A stretch of 64,000 bases of DNA from the NCBI GenBank assembly GCA_004193205.1, contig RZUM01000002.1:248001-312000 (forward strand), read 5' to 3'. Below are positions 25,728-34,351 of the stretch, piece by piece. Below the pieces are notes generated by a model, which saw only the letters and a list, made by a program, of their open reading frames with translations, did not search any database and was not told the DNA's origin. Positions within the stretch are counted from its first letter, which is position 1. Each line of letters starts with the position of its first letter. Source of the stretch: Gordonia sediminis (GTDB taxonomy: Bacteria > Actinomycetota > Actinomycetes > Mycobacteriales > Mycobacteriaceae). The position numbers and the translations under genes are program-made.

Positions 25728-27548
25728 TCAGGGGTTCAGTGGCCAGACCACGGGGATCACCGCCAGCGCAACCGCCAGCCAGCAGACCATCACGACGATG
25801 CCGAGGCGCCAGTAGTCACCGAAGCGGTAGCCGCCGGGGTTCATCACGATCATGTTGGCCGGGGTCGCGATCGGTGTCAGGACGGCGGCGGCCGCCGCGG
25901 TGCACACGAGCATGAGGACCGGCAACGGGTCCACACCGATGTCGGCCGCCGCCGCGAGAGCGATGGGGATCACGATCAGCGTGGTCGCTGCATTGCTGAT
26001 GACCTGGCCGAGGGCTGCGGTGAGCAGGAACAAGATGACCAGCAGCAGGTACGGACTCTGGTCGGCGACGAGATCGACGATCGGCCGGGCGATCTGCTCG
26101 GCGGCGCCGCTGTCGGTGATCGCCGCGGACATGGGGATCAGCGCCGCGATCAGCACGACCGTCGGCCAGGAGATCGCTCGGTAGGCCTGTTCGGACGTGA
26201 CGACGTTGGTGATCACCATCGCCAACGCCCCCAGCAGGCCGGCCACCACCGCCGGCACGACACCGGTGGCCAGCAGCGCAATCATGGCAACCAGGATCAC
26301 GGCGGCCCGCGGTGCGGTGCGTCCCAACGCGACGGTCTGCCGGCGCAACTGCTCCGACGACGCCACGACCAGCAGGCGCTGGTCCTCGGCGAGTGCGTCG
26401 ACGGTGCGCCACGGCCCGTGCACCAGCATCGTGTCGCCCTCGGCGAGCGCGACGGTGCGCGCACCCACGTCCTTGCTTCGGCGCCGGATCGAGAGCACCA
26501 GCAGACCATCTTCGGGCCGGACCATTCCGGGGAACACCTCCGTCCCGATCCATTCGGAACGGGGTGGGATGACCACCTCGGTGATGCCCACATCGCGGTC
26601 GATGAGGCGCCCCCGTCGGCTGTGCCGACCGGCGACATCTTCGACGGTGAGGTCGTTGTCGCGCGCGAACCGCTCGACCTGGGCGCCGTGTCCGGACACG
26701 ACGATCACGTCGCCGTTCTCGACCTTCTGACTGCCGTCGAGGACACCGGCCCCTTGTCCACCCTGGGCTGCGATGCCGACGAGGTCGTCGCCGTCTGCCG
26801 GGGTGACATGCCGCACCGAACGACCCAGGAACGGGGACTCGGCCCCGACGTGCAGGCGGTAGATCCGGTTGCCGAGCCCGTAGTGGTCGACGACGGTGCC
26901 CACGTAGTTGCTGAAGTCTGCGGGCAGCGTCGTGGACTGACGGTCGGGCAGCAATCGGTCGCCGAACAGGGCGACCACGCCGAAGGTCAAGATGACCAGC
27001 GGGACGCCGACGACACCGAAATCGAAGTAGCCGAAGCCGTCGCCGGTGGCGCCTCGTGCGGCGTCGTTGACGATCACGTTCACCGGGCTTCCGCTGAGGG
27101 TGAGCATCGATCCGGCGCTGCATGCGTACGCGAGCGGGATGAGCGTCTTGGAGGGCAGCATGGCCGCGTGGCGGGCGACGGCGACCGTGACCGGGACCAG
27201 CGCCGCGGCGGCGCCGTTGATGGTGATCAGCGCCGCCAGGATCGCGGCAAGCACGGAGATCGCCGCCAGCACCCGCACGCGGGTGTTCCCGGCCGCCCGC
27301 ATCAGCAGCCTCCCGGCCCACGCGGTGATGCCCGACGCCTCCAGACCCTCGCTCACCACGAACAGCGCGGCGATGAATGCGATGACGCTGTCACCCAGGC
27401 CCGATGTCAGACCGGCGAGATCGACGAGGCCGCAGAAGTAGAGTGCCAGCGCCGAACCGATCGCCACCACGCCCACCGGCAGTCGGTTCCAGATGAACGC
27501 GACGATGGTGACGGCGAGGATGATGAGGCTGAGCGTCGCATCCGACAT
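25728..27548 (-). CDS. SLC13/DASS-type anion transporter with two RCK_C (TrkA-C) domains, 606 aa
   Basis: Membrane transporter of the divalent anion:Na+ symporter/CitT group. About 11 hydrophobic segments are split by a soluble middle (about residues 215-395) that contains two TrkA-C-like domains (GRSVRHVTPADGDDLVGIAA and GTEVFPGMVRPEDGLLVLSI). Family signatures are INGAAAALVPVTVAV and ITINGA in the first half, and SNAATTLIVIPIALA with PIATPANMIVMNPGGY in the second. RCK_C domains in such proteins bind ligands and may gate transport. Candidate substrates are sulfate or dicarboxylates; the sequence does not decide. Confidence 0.87.
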   Translation of the reverse strand: MSDATLSLIILAVTIVAFIWNRLPVGVVAIGSALALYFCGLVDLAGLTSGLGDSVIAFIAALFVVSEGLEASGITAWAGRLLMRAAGNTRVRVLAAISVLAAILAALITINGAAAALVPVTVAVARHAAMLPSKTLIPLAYACSAGSMLTLSGSPVNVIVNDAARGATGDGFGYFDFGVVGVPLVILTFGVVALFGDRLLPDRQSTTLPADFSNYVGTVVDHYGLGNRIYRLHVGAESPFLGRSVRHVTPADGDDLVGIAAQGGQGAGVLDGSQKVENGDVIVVSGHGAQVERFARDNDLTVEDVAGRHSRRGRLIDRDVGITEVVIPPRSEWIGTEVFPGMVRPEDGLLVLSIRRRSKDVGARTVALAEGDTMLVHGPWRTVDALAEDQRLLVVASSEQLRRQTVALGRTAPRAAVILVAMIALLATGVVPAVVAGLLGALAMVITNVVTSEQAYRAISWPTVVLIAALIPMSAAITDSGAAEQIARPIVDLVADQSPYLLLVILFLLTAALGQVISNAATTLIVIPIALAAAADIGVDPLPVLMLVCTAAAAAVLTPIATPANMIVMNPGGYRFGDYWRLGIVVMVCWLAVALAVIPVVWPLNP

Positions 27549-27602
27549 CGCCCCATCGTCGCACCATCGACCCAGCCGCGCAGCGTCGTCAGACGGCGCC
27601 CG

Positions 27603-28169
27603 TCACCACGCGTGGACGGTGTTCTGGGCCGGCTCCAAGCCCTGGGCGACCAGCAGCTCGGCCGCGTCACAGCCATGGGTGATCAGGAGGTCGACGTCGC
27701 CGCGGGCCGAGGTGGGGAAGGGTTTGAGGACGAAGTCGGCGGGGTCCTGACGGCCGGGTGGGCGCCCGATGCCGAGTCGCACACGGAGGTAATCGCGTGT
27801 GCCGAGTGACTGGCTGATCGAACGCAGCCCGTTGTGCCCGCCCTCCCCGCCACCGCGTTTGAGGCGCACCAGACCGAAGTCGATGTCGAGTTCGTCGTGC
27901 AGGACGATCAGATCGTCCGGTTTGACCGAGTAGAACTTGGCGAGGGGACCGATCTGGCGGCCGCTCTCGTTCATGTAGGTGCGCGGCTTCGCGACGAGGA
28001 CCTGTTGGCCGGCGAGCGTGAGGGGAGCGACCTCGGCACCCGAGCGCTTGTGTACCTTCCACCGCTCGCCGGCCGAGTCGACGAGGACATCGGCGACCAT
28101 CGCGCCGATGTTGTGCCTCGTCTTCTCGTATTTCGGACCGGGGTTACCCAGTCCGACAATCAATTTCAC
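27603..28169 (-). CDS. pth: Peptidyl-tRNA hydrolase, 188 aa
   Basis: Releases tRNA from peptidyl-tRNAs that drop off the ribosome. Conserved features are the N-terminal [10 protein letters not shown], catalytic His19 in [25 protein letters not shown] (Asp), and [12 protein letters not shown]. Length is standard. It lies 22 bases after rplY on the same strand, forming a translation-related operon that is conserved in mycobacteria. Confidence 0.96.
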   Translation of the reverse strand: MKLIVGLGNPGPKYEKTRHNIGAMVADVLVDSAGERWKVHKRSGAEVAPLTLAGQQVLVAKPRTYMNESGRQIGPLAKFYSVKPDDLIVLHDELDIDFGLVRLKRGGGEGGHNGLRSISQSLGTRDYLRVRLGIGRPPGRQDPADFVLKPFPTSARGDVDLLITHGCDAAELLVAQGLEPAQNTVHAW

Positions 28170-28191
28170 GTTGAGGTTCGCGGACCGGCTA

Positions 28192-28806
28192 CTACTCGGC
28201 CGACTCGGCCTCGGCCTCGGCGGCTTCCTCGCCGGCTTCCGCCTCGGCGCCCGCGGCAGCCTGGGCCTCGTTGACGGCGACGATGAGGGTCTCCGGATCG
28301 GCCATCAGGGTGACGCCCTCGGGCAGCTCGAGATCCGAGGCGTGGATCACGGTGCCGGCCGCGGCGCCCTCGACGCTCACGGTGATCTGCTCGGGGATCG
28401 ACAGCGCGTCGGCCTCGATTTCGAGGGTGTTCGCGTCCTGGACGACCAGGGTGCCGGACGCCGCGTCACCGTCGACGACGACGGTGACCTCGACGGTGAC
28501 CTTCTCGCCGCGGCGGACGAGGAGCAGGTCGACGTGCTCGATGTAGCTGCGGATCGGATGGACGTCGACCTGCTTGGTCAGCGCGAGCTGGCTCGTGCCC
28601 TCGATGTCGAGATCGATGATGGCGTTGGTGCCGTTCGCGCGCAGGATCGCGGCCAGTTCACGGGCCGGAAGGGTCAGGTGCTGGGGATCGGTGCCGTGCC
28701 CGTAGAGGACAGCGGGGACCTGGCCCTCGCGGCGGGCGCGACGTGCGGCGCCCTTGCCCTTCTCGGTACGGGTGTTGACCGACAGCTTGGCGGTCTGAGT
28801 GGCCAT
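28192..28806 (-). CDS. rplY: 50S ribosomal protein L25/general stress protein Ctc, 204 aa
   Basis: Binds 5S rRNA in the large subunit. The long form (CTC type) has an N-terminal L25 domain (about 5-95, with [21 protein letters not shown]) and a C-terminal beta domain (about 96-180). A tail of mostly Ala and Glu follows (about 185-204). ATG 28806 has GAGGAG 6 bases upstream, so the earlier in-frame codon is rejected. It is the first gene of the rplY-pth operon; the 318-base gap upstream must hold its promoter. Confidence 0.95.
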   Translation of the reverse strand: MATQTAKLSVNTRTEKGKGAARRARREGQVPAVLYGHGTDPQHLTLPARELAAILRANGTNAIIDLDIEGTSQLALTKQVDVHPIRSYIEHVDLLLVRRGEKVTVEVTVVVDGDAASGTLVVQDANTLEIEADALSIPEQITVSVEGAAAGTVIHASDLELPEGVTLMADPETLIVAVNEAQAAAGAEAEAGEEAAEAEAESAE

Positions 28807-29124
28807 GGTGTTCTCCTCGTTCGGCAAACCGGGTGGCTTGCGGTGGACGGCTGGTCGGTCGCGGCGAGCGACATCGACTCACGAACCGTCCGGGCAGGTG
28901 TCCACAGAACACTCGCGGAGGAGATCCTCGATGGTCGCGCCGATAACGGTGATCGCTCACCCTCGCCGAGACAACCCGTCAAGAATAGTCGATGGCCCGC
29001 ATGGATGTCACATCGCCGATGCACCGACGGCATCCGCGCACCTGCACGGCAAACGCCCGTGTCGCGACACGGTCGTTTACCGAAGCCCCGCGCGTCTACG
29101 AATGCGGCCCGGCATACTGGCGCC
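28807..29124. other. 318-base divergent intergenic region (rplY and epoxide hydrolase promoters)
   Basis: No gene is supported here. The rplY ribosome-binding site is at its left end. At the right end CATACT (29113-29118) stands six bases before the ATG of the epoxide hydrolase gene, which suggests a leaderless transcript. No repeat, RNA gene or clear riboswitch was seen. Confidence 0.5.
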
Positions 29125-29565
29125 ATGACCTCGCAGACACCCGTCGAGATCGTGACCGTATTCCTCGACGACCTGGCCCGCGGTGATCTGACCCGGGCTC
29201 TCGAAAATGTCGACGACGACGTGGCCTACACCAACGTCTCGTTCCCCACGTCCTACGGGAAACGGCGGATGGCCCAGCTCTTCGAACCGATGAACCGCCC
29301 GGCGCTGGGTTTCAACTACCGCATGATCAACGTCGGCGACAACGGTCCGGTCGTGTTGACCGAGCGGATCGACGAGCTGAGGTTCGGCCGTCTCGTCATG
29401 CAGTTCTGGGTCTGTGGCCGGTTCGAGATCGCCGAGGGCCGGATCGTGGTGTGGCGGGACTATTTCGACTACTTCGACATGACCAAGGCGCTGCTGCGGG
29501 GGATCGCCGCGATGGTCGTCCCATCGGTGCAGAGGCCGCTGCCGTCGCCTGCACCGGCGATCTGA
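29125..29565 (+). CDS. Limonene-1,2-epoxide hydrolase family protein (EphG-like), 146 aa
   Basis: Small NTF2-fold enzyme predicted to hydrolyse epoxides without a covalent intermediate. The catalytic Asp-Arg-Asp arrangement is visible in TERIDELRFG (Arg and Asp) and in VVWRDYFDYFD (second Asp). The opening VEIVTVFLDDLARGD and the length fit the family, whose mycobacterial member EphG prefers sterol- or lipid-type epoxides. ATG 29125 is probably leaderless. It converges on the ArsC-like gene. Confidence 0.85.
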   Translation: MTSQTPVEIVTVFLDDLARGDLTRALENVDDDVAYTNVSFPTSYGKRRMAQLFEPMNRPALGFNYRMINVGDNGPVVLTERIDELRFGRLVMQFWVCGRFEIAEGRIVVWRDYFDYFDMTKALLRGIAAMVVPSVQRPLPSPAPAI

Positions 29566-29576
29566 GGTCGCTCCGC

Positions 29577-29927
29577 TCAGAGGATCTCGTCGAGCGCCTC
29601 GAGGGGACGCGCAAGACGGGTGCCCTTGTCGGTGACCACGAACGGACGCTCGACGAGGATGGGGTGGGCGACCATCTCCGCGAGCATCTCGTCGTCGGAC
29701 TTCTGTTCGAGGCCGAGTTCGGAGTACAGCGATTCCCGGCGTCGGGCGGCCTGGCGCACGGTCAGGCCGGCGTCGGCGATCAACCCGGTCAGCTGCTCGG
29801 TGGTGTACGGCTCATCGAGGTACTTGACGACGGTGGGCTCGATGCCGGCATCCCGCAGCTTCTGCAGCGCCTTGCGGGAGGTCGAACACCTCGGATTGTG
29901 ATAGATCGTCGCGTCCACGCGAGTCAC
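29577..29927 (-). CDS. ArsC/Spx-family arsenate reductase-like protein, 116 aa
   Basis: Thioredoxin-fold protein of the glutaredoxin-dependent ArsC family. Cys14 in YHNPRCSTSRKAL is the catalytic Cys. KYLDEPYTTEQL, the HPILVERPFVV segment and KGTRLARP (Arg residues for oxyanion binding) match ArsC/YffB proteins. GTG 29927 has GGAAGG a few bases upstream; GTG 29918 is an alternative. There is no arsenic-resistance operon nearby, so a general redox role is as likely as arsenate reduction. Confidence 0.82.
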   Translation of the reverse strand: MTRVDATIYHNPRCSTSRKALQKLRDAGIEPTVVKYLDEPYTTEQLTGLIADAGLTVRQAARRRESLYSELGLEQKSDDEMLAEMVAHPILVERPFVVTDKGTRLARPLEALDEIL

Positions 29928-29982
29928 CCTACCTTCCGGGTTTCCTGGCACCGGGCTCCGCCGGCCGGATTACCGTGTCCGC

Positions 29983-30585
29983 ATGAGCACGACGACGGTT
30001 GCGACCCGTGCGGCCCGCGGGACCGCCATCCGGCTCGGGCTCATCGTGGTGGTTGCCCTGGGTCTGGTCGCGCTGTCGCCGGGCACCGCGTGTGCATGTA
30101 CGTGTGTGCCTCGCCAGGCCGCCGCGGTCGTCAAGGACGCGTCGGCGGTGGTCCTCGGCACCCCGGTGTCCCGCGACGAGGACGGCTCCGTCGTCCGGTA
30201 TCGGGTCGAGGTGACCGAGAGCTACAAACAACGCGTGCCGCAGACGATCACGGTGATCACCTCGTCGAGCTCCGCGTCCTGCGGGGTTGCGCTCGAGGTC
30301 GGCACCCAACGGCTGCTCGTCCTCGGCGGAGCGGCCGAAGGCGTCGCGGCTGCGGAGGGCGAGTGGGGTGCCTCGCTGTGCGACAACTCCACGAATCTGA
30401 GTGAGGACGACATCGTCCGGTACGCCGGGTCGTCGATCGAGCCTTATACCGGCGCCGACGAGCGCGAGCCGCAACCGGTCGTGATCGGCGCGTTCGTCGC
30501 GATCGCGGCACTCATCGCTATCCCGGGTGGAATCATGTGGTGGCGCGTGCGGCAGCGCCGCGCGCGGCCGTCCTTCGACGACTGA
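29983..30585 (+). CDS. Exported membrane-anchored protein with N-terminal CxCxC motif (TIMP/NTR-like), 200 aa
   Basis: Not assigned to a characterised bacterial family. A signal segment (about 17-35) is followed by CACTCVP (Cys37, Cys39, Cys41). This resembles the mature N-terminus of netrin-like/TIMP domains. The context fits too: KDASAVVLGTPVS, then VEVTESYKQRVPQTITVIT, and later Cys residues in SASCGVA and ASLCDNS. A C-terminal membrane segment (about 161-183) and a basic cytoplasmic end follow. It is likely displayed on the outside of the membrane. Function unknown. Confidence 0.7.
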   Translation: MSTTTVATRAARGTAIRLGLIVVVALGLVALSPGTACACTCVPRQAAAVVKDASAVVLGTPVSRDEDGSVVRYRVEVTESYKQRVPQTITVITSSSSASCGVALEVGTQRLLVLGGAAEGVAAAEGEWGASLCDNSTNLSEDDIVRYAGSSIEPYTGADEREPQPVVIGAFVAIAALIAIPGGIMWWRVRQRRARPSFDD

Positions 30586-30602
30586 CGGCATAGACGGCGA
30601 AG

Positions 30603-30632
30603 GCGGGTCCCGACCGATTCGTCGGGACCCGC
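30603..30632. terminator. Bidirectional hairpin between CxCxC protein gene and prs
   Basis: A 12-base-pair perfect stem (GCGGGTCCCGAC with GTCGGGACCCGC) and a six-base loop lie between two converging stops (30585 and 30652). It can serve both genes. Confidence 0.65.
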
Positions 30633-30651
30633 GTTCGGTAAGTCGGTCGGG

Positions 30652-31629
30652 CTACGCGCTTCCGTTGAACAGGCTGGTGACCGAACCGTTCTCGAAGACC
30701 TCGCGGATCGTCTGTGCGAGCAGCGGTGCGATGGACAGCACCGTGAGGTTGTCGAACCGCTTCTCCTCGGGGATCGGCAGCGTGTCGGTCGCGATGACCT
30801 CCTTGGCGCCGCAGTTCGCGAGCCGTTCGGCGGCCGGATCGGAGAACACGCCGTGGGTCGTCGCGATGACGACGTCGCCGGCACCGGCGTCCTTCAGTAC
30901 CCTGACCGCGCCGGCGATCGTGCCACCGGTGTCGATCATGTCGTCGATGAGTACGCAGGTCCGGCCGTCGACCTCGCCGACCACGCGGTTGGACTTCACC
31001 TGGTTGGGCACCAGCGGGTCACGGGTCTTGTGGATGAAGGCCAGTGGTGCTCCGTTGAGGGCGTCCGCCCACTTCTCCGCGACGCGCACACGACCCGAGT
31101 CGGGGGACACCACGGTGACGTTGTCGGTGCTGTAGTTCTCGCGCACGTAACCGGCGAGCTGTCCCAGCGCGTGCATGTGGTCGACCGGGCCGTCGAAGAA
31201 GCCCTGGATCTGATCGGTGTGCAGGTCGACGGTGATGATCCGGTCGGCGCCCGCCGTCTTCATCAGATCGGCGATGAGCCGTGCGGAGATCGGCTCACGG
31301 CCGCGATGCTTCTTGTCCTGACGTGCATACGGGTAGAACGGCAGGATCACGCTGATCCGCTTGGCCGACCCTCGCTTGAGGGCGTCGATCATGACCAGAG
31401 CCTCCATCACCCACTGGTTGAGCGGGGCCGGACAGCTTTGCAGCACGAATGCGTCGGAGCCACGAACCGACTCCTCGAATCGGACGAAGATCTCGCCGTT
31501 GGCGAAGTCCCGAGCGGTCTGCGGGGTCACCTTGATCCCGAGTTCGTCGGCGACCGCCTGCGCGAGGTCGGGATGAGCGCGCCCAGAAAACAGCATCAGG
31601 TTTTTCTGGTTGTCCGTGGTCCAGGTCAT
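30652..31629 (-). CDS. prs: Ribose-phosphate pyrophosphokinase, 325 aa
   Basis: Makes phosphoribosyl pyrophosphate from ribose 5-phosphate and ATP for nucleotide, His, Trp and (in mycolate bacteria) decaprenyl-phospho-arabinose synthesis. Family landmarks are FSGRAHPDLA, FANGEIFVRFEESVRG, YARQDKKHRGREPISARL, VTVDLHTDQIQGFFD and the PRPP loop VLIDDMIDTGGTI. Length is normal. It starts 31 bases after glmU on the same strand, the same operon order as in M. tuberculosis. Confidence 0.97.
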   Translation of the reverse strand: MTWTTDNQKNLMLFSGRAHPDLAQAVADELGIKVTPQTARDFANGEIFVRFEESVRGSDAFVLQSCPAPLNQWVMEALVMIDALKRGSAKRISVILPFYPYARQDKKHRGREPISARLIADLMKTAGADRIITVDLHTDQIQGFFDGPVDHMHALGQLAGYVRENYSTDNVTVVSPDSGRVRVAEKWADALNGAPLAFIHKTRDPLVPNQVKSNRVVGEVDGRTCVLIDDMIDTGGTIAGAVRVLKDAGAGDVVIATTHGVFSDPAAERLANCGAKEVIATDTLPIPEEKRFDNLTVLSIAPLLAQTIREVFENGSVTSLFNGSA

Positions 31630-31660
31630 GAAACTCTTCTACTTCTCCGATTTGCGGCGA

Positions 31661-33145
31661 TCAGATGCCGGGCTGGCTGTCGACCGGGCCGGTCGCCTGC
31701 TGGGCATCGAGTGCGGCTCGCGCCGATTCGGTGTCCGGGCGCTTGCGTACCACCCAGTCCTCGATATTTCGTTGTTGTCCCGCGGACACCGCAAGGGCGC
31801 CCGGTGGGACATCTTCCCGCAAAACCGTACCCGCTCCGGTATACGCGCCGTCGCCGACATGCAGCGGCGCCACGAACATGTTGTCAGATCCGGTACGACA
31901 GTGGGACCCGATCACAGTACGGTGTTTTGCCACGCCGTCGTAATTCACGAAGACGCTGGACGCGCCGATGTTCGAGTGGTCACCGATTGTCGCGTCCCCG
32001 ACATAGGTGAGGTGGGGCACCTTGGTGCCCGCGCCGATGTCTGCCTTCTTGGTCTCCACGAAGGTGCCGATCTTGCCTTTGGCGCCCAGGCGCGTGCCGG
32101 GGCGCAGGTACGCGAACGGGCCGACGCTGGCGCCCGGACCGATCTCCGATTCGCTGCCGTGGGTGCGGATCACCGTCGCGCCTTCGCCGACGACGACGTC
32201 GCGCAGCGTGCAGTCGGGCCCGATGACCGCGTCGGATGCGATGGCGGTCTCGCCCTGGAGCTGCGTGCCGGGTTCGATGCGGACGTCCTCGCCGATCGTC
32301 ACGTCCACGTCGATCCAGGTGGAGCCCGGATCGACGACGGTGACCCCGGCGAGTTGATGGCGTCGGATGATCCGGCGGTTGAGCTCGGCGCCGAGGTCGG
32401 ACAGCTGCGCGCGGTCATTGCAGCCGGCCACGAGGTAGGGATCGGAGACGGTGTGCGCGCGCACGGTGGCCCCGGCCTCGACGGCGAGCCCCACCACATC
32501 GGTCAGGTAGAACTCGCCCTGCGCGTTGTCGTTGGAGAGCCGGCCGAGGGTGTCGCGCAGCAGGGCCGCGTCGAAGGCGTACACCCCGGCGTTGACCTCG
32601 GTGATCGCCCGCTGCTCGTAGGTGGCGTCCTTGTGTTCGACGATGGCGCGGACGTCGACGCCGTCGGGTGTGCGCAGAATGCGCCCGTAGCCGGTCGGGT
32701 CGGGGGCGACGAAGCTCGTCAGCGTAACCGAGGCCCCTGTGCCCTCGCGGTGCGTCGCGACGAGCGCCTCGAGCGTCGCGCCGTCGAGAAGCGGCACGTC
32801 ACCAGGGGTGACGACGACGGTGCCGACGTAGTCGTCGGGCAGAACCTCGAGCCCGGCCTCGGCCGCATGGCCCGTCCCCAGCTGTTGGCCCTGTTCGGCG
32901 ACCAGGACGCGACGGCCGATGTTCTCACCGATCTCCGCGATCGCGCCGGCGATGCGTTCGCGTTCGTGGCCGACGACGGCGACGACGTGATCGGGATCGA
33001 GGGCGTCGGCACCGCGCAACGCGTGGCAGATCAGCGAATGACCGCCGATCGTGTGCAGGATCTTCGGGGTTTTCGACCTCATCCGGGTGCCCGCGCCTGC
33101 CGCGAGCACGATCACTGCGGTGTGAGGGGAGGACGGCTTCGTCAT
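31661..33145 (-). CDS. glmU: Bifunctional UDP-GlcNAc pyrophosphorylase/glucosamine-1-phosphate acetyltransferase, 494 aa
   Basis: Makes UDP-GlcNAc for peptidoglycan and the arabinogalactan linker. The N-terminal uridyltransferase half carries [24 protein letters not shown] and EFYLTDVV. The C-terminal left-handed beta-helix half (from about residue 255) carries hexapeptide repeats and the acetyltransferase segment [17 protein letters not shown]. Both active sites appear intact. The tail after [13 protein letters not shown] is longer than in E. coli, as in mycobacteria. It is the first gene of the glmU-prs unit and divergent from the fabG-like gene. Confidence 0.97.
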   Translation of the reverse strand: MTKPSSPHTAVIVLAAGAGTRMRSKTPKILHTIGGHSLICHALRGADALDPDHVVAVVGHERERIAGAIAEIGENIGRRVLVAEQGQQLGTGHAAEAGLEVLPDDYVGTVVVTPGDVPLLDGATLEALVATHREGTGASVTLTSFVAPDPTGYGRILRTPDGVDVRAIVEHKDATYEQRAITEVNAGVYAFDAALLRDTLGRLSNDNAQGEFYLTDVVGLAVEAGATVRAHTVSDPYLVAGCNDRAQLSDLGAELNRRIIRRHQLAGVTVVDPGSTWIDVDVTIGEDVRIEPGTQLQGETAIASDAVIGPDCTLRDVVVGEGATVIRTHGSESEIGPGASVGPFAYLRPGTRLGAKGKIGTFVETKKADIGAGTKVPHLTYVGDATIGDHSNIGASSVFVNYDGVAKHRTVIGSHCRTGSDNMFVAPLHVGDGAYTGAGTVLREDVPPGALAVSAGQQRNIEDWVVRKRPDTESARAALDAQQATGPVDSQPGI

Positions 33146-33322
33146 GTGCCCCGATGATACGCAGTCGTCCGGACAGTGGGTCGTACACCCGGCGCCGCGT
33201 CGTCGCGCGTCGGTCCCCGAGCGCGTGTGGCGGACGGGGCTGCCGGAAAACGGCCCGGAGCGGGCCTGATAGAAAACTTGGAGGCGGCCAGACGCGCCGA
33301 CGACGACGGAAGGTAGATCCTA

Positions 33323-34078
33323 ATGAGTACTCAGAAGATCGCGATCGTGACGGGCGCCGCCCGCGGGATCGGTTCGGCCATCGCCAAACGGCTGGCATCC
33401 GATGGCCTGGCCGTCGCGGTTCTGGACCTGACGGAGGACTCGTGCGCCGACACCGTGTCGGCGATCACCGAGGCCGGTGGCAAGGCCATCGCCGTCGGCG
33501 CCGACGTGTCGGATGAGGCATCGGTGACCGCGGCCATCGACAAGGTCGTCGAAGAGCTCGGAGCGCCGACCGTCGTCGTGAACAACGCCGGCATCATCCG
33601 CGACAACATGCTGTTCAAGATGACCGTCGATGACTGGGACGCCGTCATGGGTGTCCACCTGCGCGGTGCCTTCAACGTGACCAAGGCTGCGCAGAAGCAC
33701 ATGGTCGACGCCGGCTGGGGCCGCATCGTCAACCTGTCGAGCACCTCGGCGCTGGGCAACCGCGGCCAGGCCAACTACTCGGCCGCCAAGGCCGGCATGC
33801 AGGGCTTCACCAAGACGCTGGCCATCGAGCTGGGCAAGTTCGGTGTCACCGCCAACGCCATCGCCCCGGGCTTCATCGAGACCGAGATGACCCACGCCAC
33901 CGCGGAGCGGATGGGTGTCCCGTTCGAGGACTTCAGGCGAGCCTCGGCAGCGCAGATCCCGGTCAACCGGATCGGTGTGCCGGAGGACATCGCCCACACC
34001 GCGTCGTTCTTGATCAGCGAGGGCGCGGGATTCGTCTCCGGCCAGGTCGTCTACGTCGCCGGCGGCCCCAAGGACTGA
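33323..34078 (+). CDS. fabG: Short-chain dehydrogenase, 3-oxoacyl-ACP reductase-like (FabG), 251 aa
   Basis: NAD(P)H-dependent reductase of the SDR superfamily. The cofactor loop is TGAARGIGSAIA (residues 10-21), the structural motif VVNNAGI, and the catalytic set includes Ser in NLSSTSALG and Tyr/Lys in YSAAKAG. The closing GFVSGQVVYVAGGPKD is typical of FabG. An AAGG stretch precedes ATG 33323. It is not next to other fatty-acid genes, so a FabG-like role in lipid synthesis or another ketone reduction are both open. Confidence 0.85.
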   Translation: MSTQKIAIVTGAARGIGSAIAKRLASDGLAVAVLDLTEDSCADTVSAITEAGGKAIAVGADVSDEASVTAAIDKVVEELGAPTVVVNNAGIIRDNMLFKMTVDDWDAVMGVHLRGAFNVTKAAQKHMVDAGWGRIVNLSSTSALGNRGQANYSAAKAGMQGFTKTLAIELGKFGVTANAIAPGFIETEMTHATAERMGVPFEDFRRASAAQIPVNRIGVPEDIAHTASFLISEGAGFVSGQVVYVAGGPKD

Positions 34079-34202
34079 TCTCGTTGCCGCTCCTCCGTTT
34101 CGTCACCGCTGCATCGATCGAGTGAGCGCAAGCGAAACGGGGGAAGCGGGAACGCCGAGATACGAGCAGACGGGGCCTGTGGCACAATCGTCTGCGCAGT
34201 AT

Positions 34203-34274
34203 TCCCCCATGGTGTAATCGGCAACACTTCTGATTTTGGTTCAGGCATTCTAGGTTCGAGTCCTGGTGGGGGAG
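34203..34274 (+). tRNA. tRNA-Gln (anticodon TTG)
   Basis: The cloverleaf can be drawn by eye: acceptor stem TCCCCCA with TGGGGGA, D-arm GTGT/ACAC, anticodon stem TCTGA/TCAGG with loop TTTTGGT (anticodon TTG), T-arm with GGTTCGAGTCC, and discriminator G. CCA is not encoded. A glutamine tRNA near glmU-prs is also known in M. tuberculosis. Confidence 0.93.
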
Positions 34275-34288
34275 CAATAGTTCGACAA

Positions 34289-34328
34289 CGCGGCGACAGG
34301 CCCCGTCAACGGGTCGCCTGTCGCCGCG
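34289..34328. terminator. Strong hairpin between tRNA-Gln and the MFS gene
   Basis: A 13-base-pair perfect stem (CGCGGCGACAGGC with GCCTGTCGCCGCG) has a 14-base loop that itself contains CCCGTcaACGGG. It lies 15 bases after the tRNA and 24 bases past the MFS stop, so it can end both transcripts. Confidence 0.75.
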
Positions 34329-34351
34329 TGTGTCTGGAAATGCGTTCGCGC

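Noticed and set aside
25533-27809. Very long open frame (758 codons) opposite the SLC13-type gene, and similar ones opposite enolase (50642-52519) and recQ (57667-59625)
   Set aside because: Low-complexity His/Arg/Asp/Gly-rich translations without domains; these are antisense shadows of third-position GC bias. The genes on the other strand have full family motifs.
29577-29927. Arsenic-resistance locus
   Set aside because: Only a lone ArsC-fold protein is present; no ArsR, ArsB or Acr3 gene is near.
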